IMG/VR virus record: IMGVR_UViG_3300050821_002388
Span: 1 to 26,488 of that record
Direction: 5' to 3' (one strand)
Origin: a virus
DNA: 26,488 nt
Part shown: one piece after another, positions 8,072-14,254 of the stretch
How the letters are laid out: each line of letters starts with the position of its first letter
Numbering within the stretch: the stretch's first letter is position 1
Position numbers and translations under genes: made by a program
Notes under the pieces: model-generated
What the model was told of the DNA's origin: nothing
Databases searched by the model: none
The model's input: the letters and a program-made list of their open reading frames with translations, nothing else

Positions 8072-8694
8072 AAGCTCATCTCGTCGCGATCGCCGCGATC
8101 GTTCTCGTCCTGTCCGGTTTTCTCCTCGCCTGGGGGATCTACCGGCCGAAACCCGCGAAACCGGAAACGCCGGCCGCGGCCGTCCGGGAAAAGGACGGAT
8201 CCCTGGAGCTCGAGCGCGCACCCGACGGGATCTCGGCGACGGCGCCGGCCGGGACAAAACCCCTCCGCGCGGACCCAGATATCCCCAAAGGCGGGAAGGT
8301 CGTTCGGGTCGTCGAGGTCACTGTCGACCCCGGGAAGGCTCAAAGGGGGGTCCAGACCCCCGGGAAAGGAACGATCGTCGCTCCTGGGGGGTCCGTTGGG
8401 CCCGCATGCCCCCCTGTGACGACGGACCTCACACTCGTCCGCATGCCGGATAAATCGGAGCGAGTACTCGCTTCGAGCCCCGACGGGACGGTCTCCGGGG
8501 GAATCGATGTCCCGGTCTCGGCGCCGGCGATCCCCAGGATCCAGCGATGGACCGCGGAAGGTCTCGCCGGCTATGACACTCACGCCGGCCGGAATGTATT
8601 CGGGGGACAAGTTTCGTACTCGAGGGGACCGTTCGTCGCCTCGGCCGGCGTGATCGGCGGGACGGGGTTCGTCGGCGCGGGAATCAGGTTCTAG
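8068..8694 (+). CDS. Membrane-anchored protein, possible spanin-like lysis protein
   Basis: A 208-residue protein starting with an inner-membrane anchor (residues about 5-24, LVAIAAIVLVLSGFLLAWGI) followed by a Pro/Ala-rich region (PKPAKPETPAAA), a periplasm-compatible middle, and a glycine/aromatic-rich end: GYDTHAGRNVFGGQVSYSRG then FVASAGVIGG and GAGIRF. The end looks like outer-membrane beta strands, with alternating hydrophobic residues and a terminal Phe. An inner-membrane anchor joined through a linker to an outer-membrane-seeking tail would fit a one-piece spanin that fuses the two membranes after the endolysin acts (inference). No lipobox is seen. The start overlaps the holin-like gene stop (ATGA). 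No family is recognised. Confidence 0.6.
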   Translation: MKAHLVAIAAIVLVLSGFLLAWGIYRPKPAKPETPAAAVREKDGSLELERAPDGISATAPAGTKPLRADPDIPKGGKVVRVVEVTVDPGKAQRGVQTPGKGTIVAPGGSVGPACPPVTTDLTLVRMPDKSERVLASSPDGTVSGGIDVPVSAPAIPRIQRWTAEGLAGYDTHAGRNVFGGQVSYSRGPFVASAGVIGGTGFVGAGIRF

Positions 8695-8742
8695 GCTGCT
8701 ACACTCGCCGATGGTGGGCTAAATTCCCCCTGGAGGTCAAAA

Positions 8743-9033
8743 GTGAGCATGCAAACGATGAGGCTCGAGACGAAAGACGGGGTCCACGTCGCGGACCTCG
8801 AGCTCCCGGCAAACGGCGAACCCGACGCGATCGCGTACGGCGAGCGGATCTTCGTTCGGCGACTGATGAAGGTCACGCAACCCCCCACAAAAAACTCTCC
8901 CGAGGTTTACTTCGAGGCGACGACTCATCATATGGACGGACCGCTCCCGGCGATCGCGGCCGCTCCGGCGTTCGACAAAGTGACCGGACCGACTACGACG
9001 ACCGCGAAGCCAGCGCTCGCTCCGACGAAGTAA
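8743..9033 (+). CDS. Hypothetical protein at end of late region
   Basis: A 96-residue unknown. The GTG start at 8743 is chosen over ATG 8749 because GGAGG at 8732-8736 is six bases from the GTG. The first 60 residues are polar and mixed (RLETKDGVHVADLELPANGE, then AIAYGERIFVRRLMKV), possibly a small beta domain; the last 30 are rich in Pro, Thr and Ala and probably disordered. It is the last gene before a strong hairpin at 9059-9098, so it probably closes the late operon. Confidence 0.6.
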   Translation: MSMQTMRLETKDGVHVADLELPANGEPDAIAYGERIFVRRLMKVTQPPTKNSPEVYFEATTHHMDGPLPAIAAAPAFDKVTGPTTTTAKPALAPTK

Positions 9034-9058
9034 TTTTTCCGGTTTTCAGAACAGAGAT

Positions 9059-9098
9059 CGAGTCCCTCGTGTTACGTTTTCAGAACACGAGGGACTCG
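9059..9098 (+). terminator. Perfect 15-bp hairpin after late genes
   Basis: CGAGTCCCTCGTGTT (9059-9073) is the exact reverse complement of 9084-9098, with a 10-base loop containing TTTT. It lies 26 bases after the last late gene and could end late transcription, but no T run follows, so it may act as an operator or recombination site instead. The 12-mer GTTTTCAGAACA occurs at 9042-9053 and again at 9076-9087, across the loop. Confidence 0.55.
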
Positions 9099-9152
9099 CT
9101 TCCAAAACCCTCTCCCTGTCCAGCGTTTTAGCACCTCGAAAAGTATCCGCGC

Positions 9153-9180
9153 TTACAATCCGCTATACGAGATTACAATC
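9153..9180 (+). promoter_or_regulatory. TTACAATC direct repeats before the TetR gene
   Basis: TTACAATC occurs at 9153-9160 and 9173-9180, exactly 20 bases apart, in a 210-base gap that is AT-richer than its surroundings. Each copy contains TACAAT, one base from a TATAAT -10 box. The pair could be overlapping promoters or two operator half-sites on the same DNA face for the adjacent regulator (inference). Confidence 0.35.
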
Positions 9181-9242
9181 GTTTATCTCCTCCGTTCCGA
9201 TTTCCGTAACAACTTGCGGAGGGTAAAAAACCGGGGTGCCCC

Positions 9243-9857
9243 CTGTCATCCAAGCTCACAGAAAAACTTCTCAGCGCAGCGGTCGAGTCCTTCGCCGCGG
9301 ACGGATTCCACGGCTCGACGACGAAGCTCATCTCGGATCGCGCCGGCTGTACCGAAGGATCCCTCTTTCGACTATTCGGTTCAAAGGAGAAGCTCTTCGG
9401 GGCGGCAGTCCTTCGAGCGTTCCAAACTGGCCAGATGCCGAACGAGGAGCTCGCTCGCATCCTCGACAATGACGACAACTTTGAGCGCGCGCTCCGTCGA
9501 GGGATGCTCGAGTTTTTCGATCGCCTCGGCGAGAACTATCTCCGGATCACGATGTTCTCGTGTCTCGAGCGGCCGGAGCTCGTTCGAGCGCATTTGATGG
9601 ACTCGTCCTTCGCGAAGGTCGTCGCTCACACGATCGAGCGCGAGATCTACCGCGGGAACGTCCGCGACGACGTCGATCCTCACACGGCCGCGCTCGCGCT
9701 CACGATGGCCCTCTGGCAGTTCGCATTCGTCTCGCCGATCGCGACGACGGAGTTCAAATCGAAGGAAGCAAGGCGCGGGGCTGTGAAAAACTTTGTGGAA
9801 ATCTGGTTTCACGGGATGCGAAAGAACCCTCCAAAGACACCCCGAAAAAAGGACTAA
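9243..9857 (+). CDS. TetR-family transcriptional regulator, non-standard start
   Basis: The frame encodes 204 residues, the usual TetR size. The N-terminal helix-turn-helix is classic: SSKLTEKLLSAAVESFAADG, F-H-G-S-T-T, ISDRAGCTEGSLFRLFGSKE, KLF. The ligand-binding part follows, with ALALTMALWQFAF near residues 142-154. The frame is open from 9210 to 9857 but holds no ATG, GTG or TTG before the internal ATG at 9435, which would delete the DNA-binding domain. CTG at 9243 fits the homology. Alternatively GTG 9236, in another frame, would join perfectly if the C5 tract at 9239-9243 had one C fewer. GGAGG lies at 9218-9222. It probably controls nearby lysogeny genes; the ligand is unknown. Confidence 0.75.
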   Translation: MSSKLTEKLLSAAVESFAADGFHGSTTKLISDRAGCTEGSLFRLFGSKEKLFGAAVLRAFQTGQMPNEELARILDNDDNFERALRRGMLEFFDRLGENYLRITMFSCLERPELVRAHLMDSSFAKVVAHTIEREIYRGNVRDDVDPHTAALALTMALWQFAFVSPIATTEFKSKEARRGAVKNFVEIWFHGMRKNPPKTPRKKD

Positions 9858-9894
9858 ACCCCGCAATTGTCGGGAGCTTCGGTTCTGCTACTAA

Positions 9895-9919
9895 AGCAGC
9901 GAAAGTTCGTTCTTTTTTA
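9895..9919 (+). terminator. Weak terminator candidate after TetR gene
   Basis: CTGCT at 9885-9889 can pair with AGCAG at 9895-9899, and a T-rich run (TCTTTTTTAT, 9911-9920) follows about twelve bases later. The stem is short and the T run distant, so this is only a weak candidate for ending the TetR transcript. Confidence 0.25.
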
Positions 9920-9924
9920 TAACA

Positions 9925-9954
9925 GTGACAACTGAGATAATTTAGGCGTACTAT
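9925..9954 (+). promoter_or_regulatory. Candidate sigma70-type promoter
   Basis: GTGACA (9925-9930, five of six matches to TTGACA) is followed after 18 bases by TACTAT (9949-9954, four of six matches to TATAAT), in an AT-rich gap. It points rightwards towards the small helical protein, the integrase and the early region. A second -10-like sequence, GATAAT, lies at 9936-9941 without a clear -35. Confidence 0.4.
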
Positions 9955-10042
9955 CTGCCGAACGCGGGAAATCGCGGGTTCTCTTCTGTCCGTACCCGAA
10001 ACAGCTAAGGGCGGGAACCCCCGACCGAAAAGGCGGTTTCGT

Positions 10043-10225
10043 ATGTACTCGGGGAAAGGAAGCGAAGGCGTCCTCGAGGCGGTCATCGATGTATCAAAGC
10101 AGCAAGCGGAAAGGATCTCATCGATGAGAACCGCGCTCGAGAACGGCGACACCGAGAAAGCGATCGAAGAGGCAAAGGCCGTCGCGGGCCTGAAACCTCT
10201 CACTCACAAAGCATCCACTCACTGA
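10043..10225 (+). CDS. Small helical protein upstream of integrase
   Basis: A 60-residue, mostly helical, charged protein (EGVLEAVIDVSKQQAERISS, then ENGDTEKAIEEAKAVAG) with no recognised family. ATG 10043 follows AAGGCGG at 10030-10036, a modest ribosome site. It lies about 90 bases downstream of the candidate promoter at 9925-9954 and 75 bases before the integrase gene. Such small genes beside integrases can be recombination directionality or regulatory factors, but nothing in the sequence shows this. Confidence 0.5.
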   Translation: MYSGKGSEGVLEAVIDVSKQQAERISSMRTALENGDTEKAIEEAKAVAGLKPLTHKASTH

Positions 10226-10232
10226 CAAATAT

Positions 10233-10294
10233 ACCCCCCCCCACTTCTTCCCCTGGGGGCGGGGTCCAGCCAACAAAAACCATAGGGGGGTTTT
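10233..10294 (+). repeat. C9 tract and inverted repeats before integrase; att candidate
   Basis: ACCCCCCCCCA (10233-10243) faces TGGGGGCGGGGT (10254-10265), which can pair over about nine bases with one mismatch. A second small stem, AAAACC (10276-10281) with GGTTTT (10289-10294), follows. The region separates the small gene from the integrase. It may be a terminator or part of attP, which in large serine integrase phages is commonly beside the integrase gene. No att core can be proven without the host junction. Confidence 0.3.
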
Positions 10295-10300
10295 CGGACA

Positions 10301-11971
10301 GTGAAAAAAGCAATCGAACTGATCCGCGTGTCCACGATTCAGCAAGCGGGGGACGATCGTTTCTCGATTCCCGCTCAACGAACTATCAACCGAAAGACGG
10401 CCGCGGCGTACGGGCTCACGATCACGAAGACGATCGAGATCTCCGACGTCGGCGGATCCGACGTTCTCGCCTCTCCGGAGATCCAGGAGCTCGTCCGACT
10501 GATCCAGGATCGAGAGATCCACGGGGTCATCGCGCGCGAGTTTTCTCGACTCATGCGGCCGGAAAACCTCGGCGACTTCTACCTGCTGCAGAACTTCGCC
10601 GACTCGAAAACCTTGCTCTACCTTCCCGACGGCGCGATCGACTTCTCGACGAAGTCCGGGAAGATGATCGGAGGGATCCGCGCGCTCTTCGCTGGATACG
10701 AGAAAACGGAGTTTCTCGAGAAGTCCCAGGGAGCGCGCGAGGAGATGCGGAAGCTCGGGAAGTGTCCCTCGTCGCCGCTCACATGGCCGACGGCCGTCGC
10801 GTACGACAAGGTCACCGGCTGGAAGTACCTCCCCGAGATCACGAAGGTCCGGAAGTGTTTCGAGCTCTTCCTCTCCGGCGTGAATAGCTGGAACGAGATC
10901 GAACGCGCGACCGGGATCCTAAAGTGGAACGTCCGCGGGATCCTCTCGAATCCCATCTACAACGGCTGGCGAGTGTACGACAAAAAGCGAGACCCAGGTC
11001 GCGAGGCTCGCTTCGCCCAGGTCGACGGTCGACAGGCCGATCGGCGTAAAATGTCCCGCACCGACGAGGATGTCATCCGAGTAAAAGTGATCGAGGATCC
11101 GATCGTCTCCGATGCCGAGTTCGCACGCGTCCAGGAGATGCTCGCCGCGAAGCTCGATCATCACTTACGCGCGAAGTCGTCCGGCGATTCGCGGTTCATT
11201 TATCACGGTTTTCTAACATGCTCGGCGTGTGGGAAAACGGAGTACACGCGTTCTTACACGTCTCGGAAGTCGGGGCTCGTCTCCGACTACTACGTTTGTT
11301 CGGCGAAGGGATCCTTCATCTCGAACAAGCGGAACCCGATCCCGTTCGCGGACCGATGCGCGACGCCGTATATGCGAAGGGACAAGCTCGAGACTCATCT
11401 CGACGGGATTTTCGCGACTCGACTCACCGACCGCGGTTTTCTCCGGGAGCTCGTCGAGGAGTTCGACGCTCGAGCGAAGGGCAAGGGGAGCGAGAAAAAG
11501 ATCGCTCGACTCCAGGCTCAACTCGACCGGCTCGAAGAGAAGCGACAGCGGATCCTCGACGGCTATTTCGAGGGAGTGATCTCTCGCGTCGATCGGGACG
11601 CTCGAGTCCTATCTGTCGATCGCGATCACGCGATCGCCGCCGGCGCGCTCGAGGACGAGGTCCCGACGCATGCCGGACTCGAGGTCAAGCAACTCGTCGC
11701 GCTCTTCCGGCCGCTCTTCACTTGGAAAACTTTGCATTCCGACTCGAAGCGTCGGATCCTGTTCTCGCTCGCTCCGGAGATCAAGGTCGCGAACTACCTC
11801 GTCGCCGGGATGAGTCTTCTCGTTCCCCCAAGCGGAGAACGAAAACCCCCGGTCTCTGATCGGGGGAGTGTCAACTCGTCGGAGGGTATCGGCTATTATG
11901 AGAGCCGTCGCAGAATGGCTCCTCTTATAGCTGAAACCTCTTCGCGTGTCTACATCCCCTTAAACCTCTAG
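10301..11971 (+). CDS. Large serine recombinase, phage integrase
   Basis: A 556-residue site-specific recombinase. The N-terminal resolvase domain has IRVST with the nucleophile Ser11, and SRLMRP with Arg83/Arg86 in the position of the family's active-site arginines. The middle 'recombinase' domain contains NVRGILSNPIYNGWRVYDKK (about 207-227). A zinc ribbon follows: CSAC near residues 307-310, YYVC near 332 and RC near 353. A coiled coil (KKIARLQAQLDRLEEKRQRI) lies near 405-425, as expected for attP/attB synapsis control. Length is normal for large serine integrases. GTG 10301 is chosen from the resolvase N-terminus; the ribosome site is poor. It inserts and, with a directionality factor, excises the phage genome. 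Confidence 0.92.
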   Translation: MKKAIELIRVSTIQQAGDDRFSIPAQRTINRKTAAAYGLTITKTIEISDVGGSDVLASPEIQELVRLIQDREIHGVIAREFSRLMRPENLGDFYLLQNFADSKTLLYLPDGAIDFSTKSGKMIGGIRALFAGYEKTEFLEKSQGAREEMRKLGKCPSSPLTWPTAVAYDKVTGWKYLPEITKVRKCFELFLSGVNSWNEIERATGILKWNVRGILSNPIYNGWRVYDKKRDPGREARFAQVDGRQADRRKMSRTDEDVIRVKVIEDPIVSDAEFARVQEMLAAKLDHHLRAKSSGDSRFIYHGFLTCSACGKTEYTRSYTSRKSGLVSDYYVCSAKGSFISNKRNPIPFADRCATPYMRRDKLETHLDGIFATRLTDRGFLRELVEEFDARAKGKGSEKKIARLQAQLDRLEEKRQRILDGYFEGVISRVDRDARVLSVDRDHAIAAGALEDEVPTHAGLEVKQLVALFRPLFTWKTLHSDSKRRILFSLAPEIKVANYLVAGMSLLVPPSGERKPPVSDRGSVNSSEGIGYYESRRRMAPLIAETSSRVYIPLNL

Positions 11972-11994
11972 CAGTTACGAAGATGGGGGTCTGT

Positions 11995-12342
11995 ATGCCG
12001 AAACACGTCGAACACCGCGGGAGACCGCGGAAATGGTCCGGACCGCTCGCGGAGTGGATGATCGCGAGCGGGATGCGACCGAAGGATCTCGCCGATCAAA
12101 TCGACGTCGATCTCTCGACCCTGTATCGCTGGTTTCGGGGCGATCAGAATCCCTCATACGACACAGCAAAGGTAATCGCTCGGATCGCGCGGAGGTCCGC
12201 TTTCGGGCGGAAACTCACGCTCGAGGACATCACCCGACCGCGGCGCCTTACAACGAATCGAGGAGACGAAAATGTCGACGGAGTTCTTTCCAGGTCAGCG
12301 ACGGAAGCTCGAGATCGCGGACTGGCAACCGCTCAGAAATGA
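11995..12342 (+). CDS. Helix-turn-helix (XRE-like) regulator
   Basis: A 115-residue protein with a Cro/CI-like fold in residues about 15-60: LAEWMIASGMRPKDLADQID, then VDLSTLYRWFRGDQNPSYDT and AKVIARIARRS. The ATG at 11995 is preferred over 11983 because GGGGG at 11985-11989 gives it a ribosome site. It sits just after the integrase, on the same strand as the early genes, so it could be a Cro-like or early regulator; there is no dimerisation or self-cleavage domain like that of lambda CI. The last 30 residues look unlike a natural protein and overlap the next gene by 71 bases, so the true end may have been changed by a frameshift. Confidence 0.65.
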   Translation: MPKHVEHRGRPRKWSGPLAEWMIASGMRPKDLADQIDVDLSTLYRWFRGDQNPSYDTAKVIARIARRSAFGRKLTLEDITRPRRLTTNRGDENVDGVLSRSATEARDRGLATAQK

Positions 12343-12988
12343 ACAGGACGAGAAGCGGATCCGCTTCGATCTCCTGATGCCCCTCACGGGTCAACCCTAT
12401 CTCTCGATGCCGACGTTTCTCTCTCCCTCTTACGAGAAGATGGAGCTCGAAGGATCGGCGATCAAAGACACCGATCTCCTCACTCAGATCGAGGACGTTA
12501 CGCTCGAGCTTTACGCGACCGATCAAAGCGGTCCCCTGGAAGTCGATTGGGGAATCGGACTCGACGAAGCGGAAGCGGAAGCGCGCGATCGCAAGCGGAA
12601 GCTACTCCTCACGACTTGCACTCTCCGAAATTTCAAGGTCGTCCGCGTGAAGCGCGGCGAAGATCAGATCGTCGCCGTGAAGTTCTCCGTCACGACGCGG
12701 TCGACCCGCGGGCTCGCGGCGTGGGCCCACGACTACAACGGCAAAACTCTATGGTGTGAGTTCTCGATCGACGCGTCCCCAGGTCAAAGCGTGATCGCCC
12801 AGGCGCAGGGCGCGGTCACCCAGGCGGAGCTCACGCTGAAAGGCTCCGCGCTCGTCCCCGGCGCCGAGGAGAAGACGTTCGAGAAGCGCGAGCGATGTCC
12901 CTTCCCGCTTTGCGTTAACGACCTGGATCACGACGGCGATCACGAGGACGCGGTCGGGAACAAGCTCGAAGCGGAGGCGATCCAGTGA
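12272..12988 (+). CDS. Conserved-looking early protein of unknown function
   Basis: A 238-residue protein with a good ribosome site (GAGGAGACGAAA before ATG 12272). The body is a mixed alpha/beta sequence (ADWQPLRNEQDEKRIRFDLL, FLSPSYEKMELEG, FKVVRVKRGEDQIVAVKFSV). Near the end there is CPFPLCVNDLDHDGDHED, with two Cys and two His spaced like a small zinc knuckle seen in other phage proteins. No family is assigned. It heads a chain of overlapping early genes leading to the recombination nuclease, and ends in GTGA at 12985-12988. Confidence 0.7.
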   Translation: MSTEFFPGQRRKLEIADWQPLRNEQDEKRIRFDLLMPLTGQPYLSMPTFLSPSYEKMELEGSAIKDTDLLTQIEDVTLELYATDQSGPLEVDWGIGLDEAEAEARDRKRKLLLTTCTLRNFKVVRVKRGEDQIVAVKFSVTTRSTRGLAAWAHDYNGKTLWCEFSIDASPGQSVIAQAQGAVTQAELTLKGSALVPGAEEKTFEKRERCPFPLCVNDLDHDGDHEDAVGNKLEAEAIQ

Positions 12989-13236
12989 ACGCCGCGGAGC
13001 TCGACGAGCGGCGGAAGGGCTCGCTCAAAGGCGTCCTCGTGGGCCTCGAGAATCGCGCCCCTTACGTCGCGATCGAGTGCGCGAAGATCGAGGCTCTCTT
13101 CCTGATCGCAATCCAGCTCGCCGAACTAAACGAGAAGCTCACGCCGGCGCGACTCGTGTCCGCGATCGAGGAGATCCAGGCGGAGATCGAGAAGCATGAT
13201 CGGAGACGTAAAGACTCCGGCGGAGGTCCCCCATGA
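12985..13236 (+). CDS. Small helical early protein
   Basis: An 83-residue, strongly helical protein with no recognised domain. A hydrophobic helix (VAIECAKIEALFLIAIQLAE) is followed by a charged helix (VSAIEEIQAEIEKHDRRRKD) and a short glycine/proline end. The GTG start overlaps the preceding stop and the end overlaps the next ATG, so it is translated as part of the early operon. Function unknown. Confidence 0.6.
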   Translation: MNAAELDERRKGSLKGVLVGLENRAPYVAIECAKIEALFLIAIQLAELNEKLTPARLVSAIEEIQAEIEKHDRRRKDSGGGPP

Positions 13237-13487
13237 CTTTCGAGCAGCTCTTCTCCGGACGCATGCTCCTGATGCGGGTTCAGCGCCACATCTCACAAGC
13301 GGAGTGGGATGGACGTTCTCCCGGTCTGAACCCTCGTTTCAAAACGCTCGCGGGCGAGGAAGCATTTTTCACCGTCGAGCGTCTCCTGGTCGAACTCGAG
13401 CGCGAGTTTGAAAAGAAGAAAAAGCGCTGCAATCAAATCAAGCAACGTCGACTCGATCGACGCGCGGATCGGCAGGTAAGAGCATGA
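13233..13487 (+). CDS. Small basic early protein
   Basis: An 84-residue unknown. The second half is a long, very basic helix (VERLLVELEREFEKKKKRCN, then QIKQRRLDRRADRQVRA) that may bind nucleic acid. Coupled to its neighbours on both sides by ATGA overlaps (13233-13236 and 13484-13487). Confidence 0.6.
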   Translation: MTFEQLFSGRMLLMRVQRHISQAEWDGRSPGLNPRFKTLAGEEAFFTVERLLVELEREFEKKKKRCNQIKQRRLDRRADRQVRA

Positions 13488-14254
13488 GCGTCGAACGTCG
13501 TCGTCGCTGCGGGTTCCGCAAAGTCGGCGGGCTCTACCTCGTGTCGAGTGGATCCGGGATGGCATGCGGCCGTCTTCCGATCCCGCTCGGCGTGTGTCCC
13601 GTGTGCTCGAGCGGGATCAAACAGACGCGCGGCTGGACCTGGGTCGACGTCCCCGGACTCGTCAAGAATCTTCCCTGTAAGGCGACGCCGGATTATTGCG
13701 CGTCGTGTCCGCTCGCGCTCCCCGAGCTCGTCGGCCGCGCGGGTCTCCTCTGGATCGGCGCGCAATTCTACCGGACGCCGGCGGAGTTCCAGGCGGAAGC
13801 GGAAGAAATGGGAATGTCGCGCCGGATCTCCGCGGTCCCGCGCGACTTTAAGCTCGGCGAGACCTGGGTCCTGTTCGCTCATCCGAGGGCGATCCCGTGT
13901 GATCAGTGTTCCCCGACGCTCGCTCGACTCTTCGCGTCGGAGTCGGCCGACGTTTCAAAACTCTCGGCCGAGGTCCTCGAGAAAACCGAAAAGTGTGAGA
14001 AGTGTCACGGCTCGAAGTGGATCGCCGGCGCGTTCCGATTGTTCCGGCCGGAACGGATCGAGAAGATCGTGACGCTCTCGCAATCCCAGGACGCGGCCGC
14101 GATGAAAGAGCTCGCCGACAAAGGGATCACTCCGGTAATCGTCCCGGACGACGATCCCGATCACAAGGGGAGCGTATACGACCGGACCGACGACGAAGAG
14201 CCGATCATCGACGGGAAGGCTCGCGCGGCCGGAGAAAGCGAGGCGACAGCATGA
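13484..14254 (+). CDS. Cysteine-rich zinc-binding phage protein
   Basis: A 256-residue protein with many paired cysteines: a first Cys in RRCGF, MACGRLP, CPVCSSG, then C-x-A-TPDYCASCP, a middle CDQCSP, and CEKCHGSKW. It probably holds two or more zinc ribbons. GIKQTRGWTWVDVPGL and the FRLFRPERIEKIV segment look conserved-domain-like, and similar proteins occur next to phage recombination nucleases (from memory, not searched). The last 50 residues are acidic and probably disordered. Both ends are ATGA overlaps, and the YqaJ-type exonuclease follows directly, so a role in DNA recombination or replication is plausible but unproven. Confidence 0.7.
   Translation: MSVERRRRCGFRKVGGLYLVSSGSGMACGRLPIPLGVCPVCSSGIKQTRGWTWVDVPGLVKNLPCKATPDYCASCPLALPELVGRAGLLWIGAQFYRTPAEFQAEAEEMGMSRRISAVPRDFKLGETWVLFAHPRAIPCDQCSPTLARLFASESADVSKLSAEVLEKTEKCEKCHGSKWIAGAFRLFRPERIEKIVTLSQSQDAAAMKELADKGITPVIVPDDDPDHKGSVYDRTDDEEPIIDGKARAAGESEATA

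Noticed and set aside
7115-8257. Antisense open frame (380 residues) across the lysis genes
   Set aside because: It crosses several well-supported small + strand genes with ribosome sites and overlaps, and has no recognisable domain.
8731-8760. ATG 8749 as start of the 96-residue gene
   Set aside because: GGAGG at 8732-8736 is best placed for GTG 8743; 12 bases to 8749 is too long.
9754-10203. Antisense frame (149 residues) as a possible divergent repressor
   Set aside because: It covers the end of TetR, the candidate promoter and the small + strand gene, shows no helix-turn-helix, and looks like random Cys/Ser/Phe-rich translation.
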